A DNA stretch of 42,479 nucleotides from Phycisphaerales bacterium UBA1845 (GTDB lineage: Bacteria > Planctomycetota > Phycisphaerae > UBA1845): NCBI GenBank assembly GCA_002338715.1, contig DDIR01000081.1, positions 26,883 to 69,361 of the forward strand. The letters are read 5' to 3'. The notes beneath the pieces were generated by a model, which worked only from the letters and a program-made list of their open reading frames with translations, was not told the DNA's origin and did no database searches. Positions 16,295 to 25,265 of this stretch are shown here, one piece after another. Numbering within the stretch: the first letter of the stretch is position 1; each line of letters starts with the position of its first letter. The position numbers were made by a program, and so were the translations under genes.

Positions 16295-17521
16295 ATGAAT
16301 CGCAGTGAACGCTCTATCCTCACCGTCACGAGCATTGGACACGCCCTCTGCCATTGGTGTGCTTTGCTCGTCACGGGCATCTTCGCGCAACTACAAGCTG
16401 AGTTTGACTTGACCGGTCTTCAAGTGACTTCCCTGCCCGTCATCGGTTACGTCCTCATGGGCGCGGGAGCGCTACCGGCTGGCTACTTCACGGATCGATT
16501 TGGTCCGAAACCGATGCTCACCATCTACTTCGCATCAACGGCGCTTTCGTGCGTGGCGGCTGCCCTTGCCCCCAATGCCATCGCGTTTGCCGTCGCGCTG
16601 ATTTTCGTCGGAGCGGCAGTCAGTTTGTATCACCCCACCGGACTCGCGATGATTTCGCACGGATTTGAAAAGCGCGGTCAAGCGATGGGCATTCACGGAA
16701 TCGCGGGTTCGTTTGGTTTGTGTGGTGGTGCGATCGCGGGGCTTTTGGCGAATCTTTGGAATTGGCGGTTGGCGTACTGGGTGATGGCCGCGGTGGCGAT
16801 GGCGTCTCTTGTGGTGCTCTTGATCATGCCCATCGCACTGCGCGACGATCCTCGCAAGGATGCGAAGGTTGAACAATCGACCGCCGAACCACGACGGGCA
16901 CCGACACTTCTGCTCGTCCTTCTGTTCGTGCCGATGATGCTGACCGGTATCAACTATCGCGCGATCATGATAGCCCTGCCGACGTATCTTTCCGGTGATG
17001 GCGGCGACTCGATGCTGAAGAGCACCCTGGTCATCCTGGTGTTTCTCGCCGGCGGCGCCAGTCAGTTCCTGATGGGACGTTATGCCGATCGAACCCACCC
17101 GTCCAAACTTTACGCCAACATGATGGCCGCAAGCATTCCGTTGGCGCTCATCCTCGCTTGGTCCGGAGGCGGGTCGTACTTTGCCATCGGTGCGGCGCTG
17201 GCGCTCGCGATCGTTCATTTCGGTACGCAACCGATTGAAAACCTGCTCATCGCTGAACACACGCCGCCGTCGCTCCGAAGCATGTCGTATGGCCTCAAGT
17301 TCACACTGACATTTGGTATTGGCCCAGTCGCGGTTCCGCTGGTGGGATATCTTTGGGATGTGACGGGTACGTTGGCTTGGACGTTCGTGTTTTTTGCGGG
17401 TGTTGCGCTGATTGTGGCGATCTTGATCATGCAACTCGTCAAGGTTGTGGATGCCCAGTCCGCAGCGCCGATTGAGCCTGCTCACCCATCGCCATGTCTA
17501 GGGACCGTCGATCAAACCTGA
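16295..17521 (+). CDS. MFS transporter (Fsr-like)
   Basis: 408-residue major facilitator with about twelve membrane segments and a cytoplasmic loop near 183-203. The loop-2 motif GYFTDRFGPKP (63-73) and, in the second half, MGRYADRTHPSK are typical MFS signatures. SLYHPTGLAMIS around residue 110 resembles the YHP/FHP motif of fosmidomycin-resistance-like exporters. The substrate is unknown. The 3' end overlaps that of the convergent protease gene by 24 bases (17498-17521). Confidence 0.85.
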   Translation: MNRSERSILTVTSIGHALCHWCALLVTGIFAQLQAEFDLTGLQVTSLPVIGYVLMGAGALPAGYFTDRFGPKPMLTIYFASTALSCVAAALAPNAIAFAVALIFVGAAVSLYHPTGLAMISHGFEKRGQAMGIHGIAGSFGLCGGAIAGLLANLWNWRLAYWVMAAVAMASLVVLLIMPIALRDDPRKDAKVEQSTAEPRRAPTLLLVLLFVPMMLTGINYRAIMIALPTYLSGDGGDSMLKSTLVILVFLAGGASQFLMGRYADRTHPSKLYANMMAASIPLALILAWSGGGSYFAIGAALALAIVHFGTQPIENLLIAEHTPPSLRSMSYGLKFTLTFGIGPVAVPLVGYLWDVTGTLAWTFVFFAGVALIVAILIMQLVKVVDAQSAAPIEPAHPSPCLGTVDQT

Positions 17522-20500
17522 CAGGCTCGTCCAGTCGTCGATGTCGATGATGTCGCCTGCCGCGTCGATGTCTGCACACGCACAGCCGGGGTTGGCCGCC
17601 CTGCTCTTACCAAAACAGCCGGTGAAGAGATACATGTCGTATAAGTCGTAGTCGCCGTCGCTATCCATGTCGCCAGGAGAAAGGCAACAATCGCCAATGG
17701 ACAGTTCTGCCGGATCGCTTACCAACGCGCAGTTCGGACCAATCGTCAACGCCCGCATCGTGTATGCGCCCGCATCCGCAGCGTCGACATTCGCAATGCT
17801 CAAGGTGTTTTCAAAAACGCCCGAAACACCGTTGCCATTGGTCAGCGCCAAACCATTTCTGAACCATTGCGTGAACTGCGAGAACCCCGCGGGCGATTCG
17901 GGTGTTGCGGTGAACACCGCAGTCTCTCCGACCTCAACACACAGGTCACTGGGTTGCTGAGTGAAGACTGGCCCCACAATCTCCAACGCCGTTGGATTGG
18001 ATTCAACCGTACGCCCGCATCCATCCGTGATCAGACAGGTGTAACCTGGGGTGTCGGCTTCGTCCGCCACCTGAAGGTGGGTGATCGTAAGGCTTGCGGA
18101 ATTGGCGCCGGAGAATCTTTCGCCGTTTGAGACAGGCGATTGATCTTTGAACCATTGATATTGAAGTTGGTAACCGCTCGCATTGACGGCGAGGATCACG
18201 GTCGTGTCCGTGCATCTGGACAAGATCGATGCCGGTTCCGATTCGATCGTCGGTTCGGGCCGCAACGTGATTTGCGCCGGCTCGCTTTCACGCGCGACGC
18301 ATCCGACCATCACCACGCAGCGATACGAAGCCAACGCAAGCTCATTGACATTGCCGATCGATAGCACCGACGTTGTCACACCGCTGTAGTTCGACCCGTT
18401 CACCAGCGGGACGTCGTCTTTTGTCCATTGAAACCCTGTGGCATCGGGCGCACCAACGGACAATTGCGCACTCGCCCCTGGACACACCTGGACGGACGCC
18501 GGTTGAACCAGAATCAGCCCTTCCGACTCACAATCGTCCGGGACGCCATTCGCGTTGCAGTCCGGCTCATCGCAGACATCGGGCACGCCGTTGAGATTAC
18601 AGTCGCTGTGATCTTCGCAGGTATCGAGAACACCGCTGTCGTCGCAATCGGGATCAATCTGAAGATCGCAAATACCGCAGCCGAATTGTTCGACAAGCGT
18701 GACGCAGGTCTCGTCCCACTCGTCGTCGCAACACGACGGTGCATCCTCGCACACGCACGCGCGGATCGTTGGGTTGGTACAACCGGCGCCGTGCTCGATC
18801 TCGCAGCAGTCGCCAGGACCGACAAAATCGATTTCGCATTCGTCCGGCAGGAGGTTGTCATTGCAGTCGGTCGACGTACCTCCGGCAAGATCGCACGTGT
18901 CGAGCACGCCGTTACCGTTGCAATCCACCAATTCGCACTCATCGGGGATTGCGTTGCCATTGCAGTCGGTGCTTGTCGCCCCGCTTAAGTCGCAGGCATC
19001 GACGACACCGTTGGCGTTGCAATCGCCTTCACATTCATCGGGCACGCCATTCGTGTCGCAGTCGACGGACACGGTGCAGACACCGCACCCATATTGCTCC
19101 ACACGAAATGCGCAGATTCCGTCCCAGTTCACGTCGCAACAATATGAATCGATTGCGCATACACACGATTCGAGCGTCTTGTCGGAACACCCCGCACCAC
19201 TGCCGCCTGCGCAGCAATCGTGGCCGAATTCACCGGTCAATTCACACGAATCGGGCAATCCGTTTTCGTTGCAGTCTGCGTCGCCCGCAGTCACGTCACA
19301 GTCATCGGGGATGCCGTTGCCGTTGCAATCCGTCTCGCATTCGTCGGGTAAGTCGTTGTTGTTGCAATCGCTGCTGGTGGGCCCGATCACGTCGCAACTG
19401 TCGGCGATTCCGTTGCCATTGCAGTCGGGTTCGCACTCGTCGGGAACGCCGTTTCCGCTGCAATCGTTGCTGAAACCGCTAGCGACATCGCAGATGTCCT
19501 GAACGCCATTCGTGTTGCAGTCATCTTGTGACTGGCATTCGTCCGGTATGCCGTCACCATTGCAATCCTGCGAGCTGCCGCCGTTGATTTCGTCAAAATC
19601 CGGGATGCCGTTGGTGTTGCAGTCGGGTGGTTCCGATGCAACTTCACCCGTCGCAATCAATGCGTACCCCTGCGATCCTTGATTGACAGCCGTCCCTCGA
19701 ACACGAACGGTCCATTGACCGATCGCAGGCGCAGTCACGTGAATTTGCTCGACATTGTTCAGACTGTCGGGCGTGCCACCGGGAATCGATGCGCCGTTGA
19801 CAAAAAAGTTGCCGTGATAGACTTGCCCGCCTGGTGACACTGCCTCCAGATCAAGGTTGTTCACCAGCGCCAATCCGCCCCCGGTCGTCGCAGCGGCTGG
19901 TGGATCGGTCCATACGAGCGTGATCCGCATCTGCTCAACATCGTTGATCACCGTCACGGTATATTCGCCGGTCTCACCGGTGGTCAGACCCGACGCGTTG
20001 CGCACATCATCCAACACCACAAGGTTGAGCACATCCCCTGCGAAGTAAACCGCATTGTCGGCGAGGAGTCGTCCCCAGCCTTCCAGATTCGACGGATAAC
20101 CCCCGATGCCGGTCATATCGACTGACGAGTTGATCAAGACGCTCTTGATCAGCGCCCCACTTGGCGTGCGTGCGTCCGCTGTCGTCGCAATGCCTGACGG
20201 GTAATATCCGTCCATGAAATATTGGCGCACCAGGGTCGCTGCACCGGCGACGGCTGGACACGCCATCGACGTACCCGTGTCGGACAGCACGCTGCATGCG
20301 CTCGGAACAGCCGAAATCGTCGAGCAGCCCGGCGCATAGACTTCGGGTTTGCGCCGTCCGTCCGCAGTCGGGCCCGTCCCACCGCTGCAATGGAGGTGTT
20401 GATTGGGCGTATCCCGAGACGCGGCGACAGCCAGCAAATTCTTCGCGTTTTCCGGATTGCGAAGCAGCGATCCATTCGTCACCGCCAGGCAAACAAAGTC

Positions 20501-21586
20501 GTCTTCATTCTGATAGAGAAAATCGTCAAACCCGCGACAAAGTCCGTTGTACGCCGTGGTGCCGTCATCGCCCCAACTGTTCGTGTGAATGCGTGCGCCT
20601 TGCGAATGATGCAGATTGAGTCTGGCCGTCACACCGGCTTCGGTAAAGGTTGGAATCGTGCTGTACACCAAGTGGGCTTCGTATGCGACGCCCTGCCGGT
20701 TTGGACCGGACGAATCGTCACCTGCCGCGGTGCATGCAACATGCGTACCGTGAAAGCTGTTACCGTCAGATGAGTTGTAGAAAAGAAACTTGCCATCATC
20801 GAGCGAGCAATGGTCCTTGTCCGGCTGCCCGTCCATCAATCCGATGATCTGATCTTCTCCGTGAATTCCGTTCTCATAAAATGGGAGTTGGTCGGGTTGA
20901 TTACTCTGCACAATCCAACGGGTGGTGTCGTTTCGGTAGGTCAGTTCCGGCGCTTCCTCGACGAATTGAACCGCTGCAATGTCCGAAAGCGCATCGACGC
21001 GATCCCGGTCGATGTCCACAAAGATGATCTGGTTGTCTGCAATCTGATCGCCGCCCCGAACGGTCGCACCGGCTTTTTCCAAGGCGGTACGTGTTTGGCC
21101 CACACTCTCGTTTGCAAAAAGTGTCACGACCAAACGCACGCGATCCTGCTCGGCCAATCGGATGCGTTCATTGGTTGAGAAAGGGGCGATGCGTTGACCG
21201 ATCACGGGCGAACATTTCCAACCGCGTTTGTATTCGCCGACCCATTGCACAAACGAAAGCGCCGCAAGCTTTTCCCTTGGGACACGGCTGACGTCGGCGA
21301 TGTAGGCATGGTCCGGGACATATTCCTGCAGAACGACGCCGAATTGGCTTAGCTGCTTGCGTTGGTTTTCCGTGATCGGACCGGTCAGTTGAATCACAAC
21401 CGGACGACTCGGCGCAAACCTGGCATTGGCATCGCGCAGAAGGTTGGGTTCGTCACGCGTGTCCAACGCTCCAACGCCAAGATTCAATCGACGCGACGCC
21501 ATCCGCTTTGCTGCGTCGGCTTGTTGACCGGCTGCCATTGCGGGACAAAGCGATACGATCAGGATGGTTGTGATCAAGCGACGCAT
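17498..21586 (-). CDS. Secreted subtilisin-like (S8) protease with Asp/Cys repeats and Ig-like domains
   Basis: 1,362 residues from ATG 21586 (TTG 21601 is also in frame). Order: signal peptide (1-20); propeptide-like region with two similar beta-alpha units (about 60-215); S8 catalytic domain (about 235-460) with Asp252 in LMDGQ, His279 in HGTHV, Asn371 and Ser440 in GTSMACP; a beta-rich P-like domain (about 535-645); roughly fifteen Asp-Cys-Asn-x-Asn-Gly units (about 654-1019), a planctomycete calcium-binding type. The unit array holds two Cys-rich modules (about 790-837 and 928-972, pattern CC..G.GC...CVC...CC...W). Three Ig-like domains (about 1024-1295) and a dockerin-like end (about 1299-1362) follow. 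Likely exported and active outside the cell on large substrates. Confidence 0.9.
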   Translation of the reverse strand: MRRLITTILIVSLCPAMAAGQQADAAKRMASRRLNLGVGALDTRDEPNLLRDANARFAPSRPVVIQLTGPITENQRKQLSQFGVVLQEYVPDHAYIADVSRVPREKLAALSFVQWVGEYKRGWKCSPVIGQRIAPFSTNERIRLAEQDRVRLVVTLFANESVGQTRTALEKAGATVRGGDQIADNQIIFVDIDRDRVDALSDIAAVQFVEEAPELTYRNDTTRWIVQSNQPDQLPFYENGIHGEDQIIGLMDGQPDKDHCSLDDGKFLFYNSSDGNSFHGTHVACTAAGDDSSGPNRQGVAYEAHLVYSTIPTFTEAGVTARLNLHHSQGARIHTNSWGDDGTTAYNGLCRGFDDFLYQNEDDFVCLAVTNGSLLRNPENAKNLLAVAASRDTPNQHLHCSGGTGPTADGRRKPEVYAPGCSTISAVPSACSVLSDTGTSMACPAVAGAATLVRQYFMDGYYPSGIATTADARTPSGALIKSVLINSSVDMTGIGGYPSNLEGWGRLLADNAVYFAGDVLNLVVLDDVRNASGLTTGETGEYTVTVINDVEQMRITLVWTDPPAAATTGGGLALVNNLDLEAVSPGGQVYHGNFFVNGASIPGGTPDSLNNVEQIHVTAPAIGQWTVRVRGTAVNQGSQGYALIATGEVASEPPDCNTNGIPDFDEINGGSSQDCNGDGIPDECQSQDDCNTNGVQDICDVASGFSNDCSGNGVPDECEPDCNGNGIADSCDVIGPTSSDCNNNDLPDECETDCNGNGIPDDCDVTAGDADCNENGLPDSCELTGEFGHDCCAGGSGAGCSDKTLESCVCAIDSYCCDVNWDGICAFRVEQYGCGVCTVSVDCDTNGVPDECEGDCNANGVVDACDLSGATSTDCNGNAIPDECELVDCNGNGVLDTCDLAGGTSTDCNDNLLPDECEIDFVGPGDCCEIEHGAGCTNPTIRACVCEDAPSCCDDEWDETCVTLVEQFGCGICDLQIDPDCDDSGVLDTCEDHSDCNLNGVPDVCDEPDCNANGVPDDCESEGLILVQPASVQVCPGASAQLSVGAPDATGFQWTKDDVPLVNGSNYSGVTTSVLSIGNVNELALASYRCVVMVGCVARESEPAQITLRPEPTIESEPASILSRCTDTTVILAVNASGYQLQYQWFKDQSPVSNGERFSGANSASLTITHLQVADEADTPGYTCLITDGCGRTVESNPTALEIVGPVFTQQPSDLCVEVGETAVFTATPESPAGFSQFTQWFRNGLALTNGNGVSGVFENTLSIANVDAADAGAYTMRALTIGPNCALVSDPAELSIGDCCLSPGDMDSDGDYDLYDMYLFTGCFGKSRAANPGCACADIDAAGDIIDIDDWTSLSGLIDGP
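18530..19630 (-). repeat. Asp-Cys-Asn-x-Asn-Gly coding repeat array
   Basis: Within the protease gene, about fifteen short units encode DCN-x-NG-x-P/x-D-x-C-E/D. On the plus strand they appear as recurring ttgcagtc / cgttgcaatc blocks. The array is interrupted twice by a Cys-rich module. The regular Asp and Cys spacing suggests stacked calcium loops locked by disulfides, forming a rigid stalk. Confidence 0.75.
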
Positions 21587-22019
21587 GCGCGATGTGCCCA
21601 AGTGCCAAGGGTCCTACCTGTGCGAAGGATCCGGCTGGTGCAAAGGAATCGTCCAGTCATCAATCCTACAATCCGATGACGCCATTCCGTTCGATGCATC
21701 ATCTTAGAGTGTACGACGATCGCTGAGAGTGCACGTCATTATAGGTTCCGACCGACACGTGTTCCAAGCGTACATGAGTTCAACGTGCGACACCGTTGTG
21801 TCTGGAGTTTGTCCGGAACACACCTGCGATCACCCGTGTGTCTTACGCGCCACCTGTGGACACGAACTGCAAACCTGCTTTGGTCGGGCCGCCTGCTCGC
21901 TTAATGGCCCCCAAATCAGCCTCGTTTGCTCTGTCAAGCCGCCATCGTCAAAATACCGCCCACGGGTTGGATGCGAATCCAGAAACACATCACAGTCGAT
22001 CTTCAGAAAGGGAACTGCC
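21587..22019. other. Intergenic region between protease and DUF1579 genes
   Basis: 433 bases between two divergent genes. It holds the proposed protease promoter (21738-21767). An open frame runs from 21729 into the DUF1579 gene but has no signal peptide before residue 98 and unusual composition, so it is read as leader sequence. No other structure was seen. Confidence 0.6.
21738..21767 (-). promoter_or_regulatory. Proposed sigma70-type promoter of the S8 protease gene
   Basis: On the minus strand TTGGAA (21767-21762) is followed after 18 bases by a perfect TATAAT (21743-21738). The transcript would have a leader of about 145 bases before ATG 21586. Confidence 0.4.
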
Positions 22020-22628
22020 ATGCGACGAACCATTGTCATCTCTGCGCTGGTCTTGGGAGCACTTACGATTTCGTTGACAGCGGACGAAGGTGAACAACCG
22101 ACTGCCACGCCTCCGCCATCCGACATGGCCGCGATGATGGCCAAAGCCAAGAAATACACCGAGCCGGGTCCGAATCACAAAGTGCTGGAGCGCTTTCTTG
22201 GCAAGTGGAATACCGAAACGCGACTGGCCATGGGGCCCAATGGAACGCCTGAAAAAGGCGTGGCCGAGTTCTCCTGGTTGATGGAAAACCGATGGCTTAA
22301 GAGTGATTACAAGAACTCAATGATGGGCATGCCTTACGATGGCTTCATGCTCATGGGCTACGACAACTTCAAGCAGAGCTTCGTCATGACCATGGTGAAC
22401 AGCCTCGACACGATGATGACGCACGCCGAAGGGGACATGGACCAAACTGGAAAGGCGATGATTCTCTATGGGCCGATGGATGAGTACCTGACCGGCGAGA
22501 ACGACAAGATGGTCAAGTACATTTGGCGATTCGAATCCGACAGCAAATTCAAACTCGAAGTCCACGACCTGCACATTGGCGAAGAAAACACGATGGTGGT
22601 GGAGATCACGTTCAACAAGGCGTCGTAA
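22020..22628 (+). CDS. Exported DUF1579 protein
   Basis: 202 residues from ATG 22020, placed by AAAGGGA six bases upstream. A signal peptide (about 1-20) is followed by a Pro/Thr linker and a DUF1579 domain (about 45-200); recognisable parts are FLGKWNTETRL, GVAEFSWLMENRWL and YDGFMLMGYDNFKQSFVM. The family is a calycin-like beta barrel of unknown function, common in planctomycetes. The HDOD gene converges on it from the right, 82 bases away. Confidence 0.85.
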   Translation: MRRTIVISALVLGALTISLTADEGEQPTATPPPSDMAAMMAKAKKYTEPGPNHKVLERFLGKWNTETRLAMGPNGTPEKGVAEFSWLMENRWLKSDYKNSMMGMPYDGFMLMGYDNFKQSFVMTMVNSLDTMMTHAEGDMDQTGKAMILYGPMDEYLTGENDKMVKYIWRFESDSKFKLEVHDLHIGEENTMVVEITFNKAS

Positions 22629-22648
22629 CCGCAAACGCCCTAGACCTA

Positions 22649-22690
22649 ATTGACCAGCCCGAATTGATCAGCCCGAATCGATCAACCTGG
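22649..22690. repeat. Three tandem 14-base units
   Basis: attgaccagcccga, attgatcagcccga and atcgatcaacctgg stand in direct tandem between the convergent DUF1579 and HDOD genes. The first two differ at one base; the third is more diverged. Possibly replication slippage; no function is seen. Confidence 0.6.
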
Positions 22691-22710
22691 GATCGAACGT
22701 CGCAAGCGTC

Positions 22711-23586
22711 CTACGACTGGAGGACGCTCTGCGCATCGGCCAGCGATTCGGGCAATGCATCGCGAATCTCAACCAGCTGCTCGATCGAGACGCCCACGCA
22801 ATCCAGAAGTTCCTGCGTGAACTCTTCGTTGGCCGCGGTCCAGTGGAAACCGTGCTGTTCCTGACAGCAGAGGATGTCGGCTGTGTGCACAATCATGCCG
22901 ATGCGCTTCAGCTCGTCCGAAAGCTCGTCCGGATTGTGGTGATATCCAACTGCCGCACGCAAGTGCCTCGGGAATTTCCACTTGGTTGTCAGTGCGTCGC
23001 CCAATTCCTGGTGCGTCGGACCAATCAACTCGCGCTCGAGGTCGAGCCAGTTTTCACCGCCGGTGCTCGCGCGCCTTGCGATCTCATTTAGCTGCTCGGG
23101 GAATGCCTGGCGTTCAATGAGAATGCCAAGGTCATGGATCAAACCGGCGAGGAAGACTTCGTCATGACCGGCCACATCGCCAGCCGCAATACAAATGTTC
23201 TTTGCACAGACCGAGACGGCGAGGCTATGCACCCACATCTGCTTGGCGTCAAAGTGCTCTAGCTGATTGCCACTCTTGAACATCCGCGAGATCGACGCCG
23301 CAATCGAAATGTTCTTGACGGCTGACAACCCGAGTAGCACGATCGCGCGATCCACGCTCGCCACCTGACCGGGCAGACCATAGAACGCCGAGTTGACGAC
23401 CTTTAGAACCTTGGCCGACAGTGCGGGGTCTTGCTTGATCACGTTGTGCAAGTCGCGGGCGGTTCCTTTCGGATCTTCCACAACTTCGATGATCTTGACG
23501 GTCACCTCGGGCAAAGTTGCGATCTCACCAACCGCGGCAATGGCCTTCGCGACGATGGCTTTGTTGTCTTCAGTTTGAACTTGCAT
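22711..23586 (-). CDS. HDOD-domain protein
   Basis: 291 residues from ATG 23586, with AGGAG five bases upstream (23592-23596). The HDOD domain spans about residues 20-215, with LPEVTVKIIEVVEDP near the start and an intact His-Asp pair in GLIHDLGIL (151-152). HDOD proteins are regulatory relatives of HD phosphohydrolases and usually act in signalling, for example with chemotaxis or cyclic-di-GMP circuits. No partner domain or signalling gene is adjacent, so the input is unknown. Confidence 0.9.
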   Translation of the reverse strand: MQVQTEDNKAIVAKAIAAVGEIATLPEVTVKIIEVVEDPKGTARDLHNVIKQDPALSAKVLKVVNSAFYGLPGQVASVDRAIVLLGLSAVKNISIAASISRMFKSGNQLEHFDAKQMWVHSLAVSVCAKNICIAAGDVAGHDEVFLAGLIHDLGILIERQAFPEQLNEIARRASTGGENWLDLERELIGPTHQELGDALTTKWKFPRHLRAAVGYHHNPDELSDELKRIGMIVHTADILCCQEQHGFHWTAANEEFTQELLDCVGVSIEQLVEIRDALPESLADAQSVLQS

Positions 23587-23759
23587 GATGGCTCCTACGA
23601 GCAACGTCTGGACAATCCGTCACCGATCAATTCGGCTGAGTCCGACTTCCGTTTGTGTACTTCGGCACGGGTTTCGGCTGTATTTAGAAGGTAATATATT
23701 GCTGCCTGGGGAATTTCTGCGAGACGAATGCACGCAGACAATATCGGTCGTTTCAGATA

Positions 23760-24389
23760 TTAACGGTCGAATACCTGCTGGTGCCCCATCCAAAGACTTT
23801 CCCCGCATGCCGCCAACGCAAGCATCGGAAGCGTCCACATCAGCATGATCGGCCAGACCAAAATGGGGCCATCCATTGCAATCGATTGGGTTATCGGGAG
23901 TTCGCTTTGAACCAGGGCGAGTGCCAGTGTCAAAACGATCGCCGGCAATTCCAACATGTTCAGCAACATTCCGATAACCGAGACGTGATCCCCGCCCAAC
24001 CCCGCGTTTTTTTCGGCGTCGACCTTGTCGCCATCTACCCCGATGGCATCCCCCTGCCAGCCGAACTCGATCACCAGCACACGCAGCGCCGCCCCCATCG
24101 CCACGCCAACACCCGCAATCGCAAACCACGGCAAAAGCGCCACGCGCCCGCTCGCCACCAACAACATACAAATTCCCGCGTTGTTGACAAAGATGGCGAT
24201 CGAACGGAGCAGCCATGATGGCCGCTTGAGAACCGGCACGAGAACTTTCAAGACCCACCAGCGCATTATGCGCGTCAGCACGAAGTCCGGTGCCTGCGTC
24301 ATCCCCCATCCGGAAATCGCGCCAATGACCAACACGAGTCCACCGAACAAGCCGGGTTTCAATAGCGCCAGGATGTTCTCGACATTCAT
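23760..24389 (-). CDS. Multi-pass membrane protein of unknown function
   Basis: 209 residues from ATG 24389 with five or six hydrophobic segments. A central region with FVNNAGICMLLVASG and a Gly/Ala-rich segment is faintly reminiscent of SpoIIM/DUF95 membrane proteins, but this is not secure. A hydrophilic loop (about 115-130) separates two membrane halves. It is on the same strand as the Ntn-hydrolase gene upstream, with the REP pair 24397-24457 between them. Confidence 0.7.
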   Translation of the reverse strand: MNVENILALLKPGLFGGLVLVIGAISGWGMTQAPDFVLTRIMRWWVLKVLVPVLKRPSWLLRSIAIFVNNAGICMLLVASGRVALLPWFAIAGVGVAMGAALRVLVIEFGWQGDAIGVDGDKVDAEKNAGLGGDHVSVIGMLLNMLELPAIVLTLALALVQSELPITQSIAMDGPILVWPIMLMWTLPMLALAACGESLWMGHQQVFDR

Positions 24390-24396
24390 ATCAATC

Positions 24397-24457
24397 GCAG
24401 GGTCCGCTGTGCGAACCGTTTTGGGGCACGACAACCGGTCCGCACAGCGGACCCTAC
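24397..24457. repeat. REP pair (BIME-like), GTCCGC type, left unit decayed
   Basis: Second copy of the element at 11970. The right unit (24437-24457) is identical to that copy. The left unit (24397-24417) has GCAG instead of GTAG and one mismatch in the hairpin stem (GCGAACC). It fills the space between the membrane protein gene and the Ntn-hydrolase stop. Confidence 0.85.
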
Positions 24458-24462
24458 TGGCA

Positions 24463-25041
24463 TCAGCGCGCCCGGATCACGACGACATCGGTCGTTCCAC
24501 CGCACGTCTGCTCAAAGTGAACAGCCGCCTCCACCGCGGCTTTGGCGATCTGCTCAGCCGTTCGCTTGCTGTTGTAAAGCGCATGCAGCGCCCCATACGC
24601 ATAGCGCTCGCCCGAACCGATCGCCGCATACTGGGCGAACTCCATCACGCTGAGATCGCGCGACACGGCGAAGATGCCCTTGGGACTTCCGACCATAAAC
24701 TCCGCGTCGATGTCGGCGAACGGTGAACGGTCGTCGCGGTCCGGCTGATCGTTGACGACCTGATATTTCTTACGAATCGCCTTCCAGAACTTCAGGAAGA
24801 AGTCGAAGATTTTGGGCTGATCGAGCAACGATGGCGCACGTTTGAAACTGCCGAGGTAGTGGTCGAGGATGTTGTCGTAAACCGACCACCCCACGCCCCC
24901 CATGCAACACGACCCCACCTTGCGCAACTTCGCCGATGAAACAAGATTCTCTTCATGCTCACGCCGCGACCCGGAAGAATGCATCCGGTCAGCCGCCACC
25001 GCGATCTGATCGCCCTTGCGGACGGCAACAATGATCGACAT
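24463..25041 (-). CDS. Proteasome/HslV-like Ntn-hydrolase with N-terminal Ser
   Basis: 192 residues from ATG 25041, supported by GGAG eight bases upstream; a TTG one codon earlier is ignored. The N-terminus MSIIVAVRKGDQIAVAADRM matches HslV and beta-type proteasome subunits, where the Met is removed and residue 1 is the nucleophile. Here that residue is Ser, not Thr. Asp17 (mature numbering, in AADRM) and a Lys in SSAKLRKVG (Lys37) fit the Asp17/Lys33 active-site set with a short insertion; GSGE and GGTTDVVV match the later core strands. No hslU or other unfoldase gene is adjacent. Substrate and oligomer are unknown. Confidence 0.75.
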   Translation of the reverse strand: MSIIVAVRKGDQIAVAADRMHSSGSRREHEENLVSSAKLRKVGSCCMGGVGWSVYDNILDHYLGSFKRAPSLLDQPKIFDFFLKFWKAIRKKYQVVNDQPDRDDRSPFADIDAEFMVGSPKGIFAVSRDLSVMEFAQYAAIGSGERYAYGALHALYNSKRTAEQIAKAAVEAAVHFEQTCGGTTDVVVIRAR

Positions 25042-25265
25042 CAAACGAACTCCATTTCAAGAAACCACGTCAGAACCCGGAAGGATGATCGAAGGAGGCA
25101 TTGCGGTCAATGGGCAAATCGTGCCTTGCACGTCCACTGGGGCGTTGGAATGGTCAAGTTTGTGTTTGTGCTTGCCTGTGCTTCGAGCTGCTCGTTAACA
25201 TCTCCCAGCAGATTCCGTTTGATAACAAAGCAGCCGCATGACTCGATGCCAACTGGAGAATCGAC

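Noticed and set aside
16535..17485. Open frame (316 codons) antisense to the MFS gene
   Set aside because: Composition is His/Arg/Gln-rich and typical of a shadow frame; the MFS product on the other strand is clear.
18530..19630. CRISPR-like periodic repeat on the plus strand
   Set aside because: The periodicity comes from repeated codons of the protease stalk; unit spacing is irregular and the frame is open throughout.
21729..22019. N-terminal extension of the DUF1579 frame by 97 codons
   Set aside because: A clear signal peptide and ribosome site place the start at 22020.
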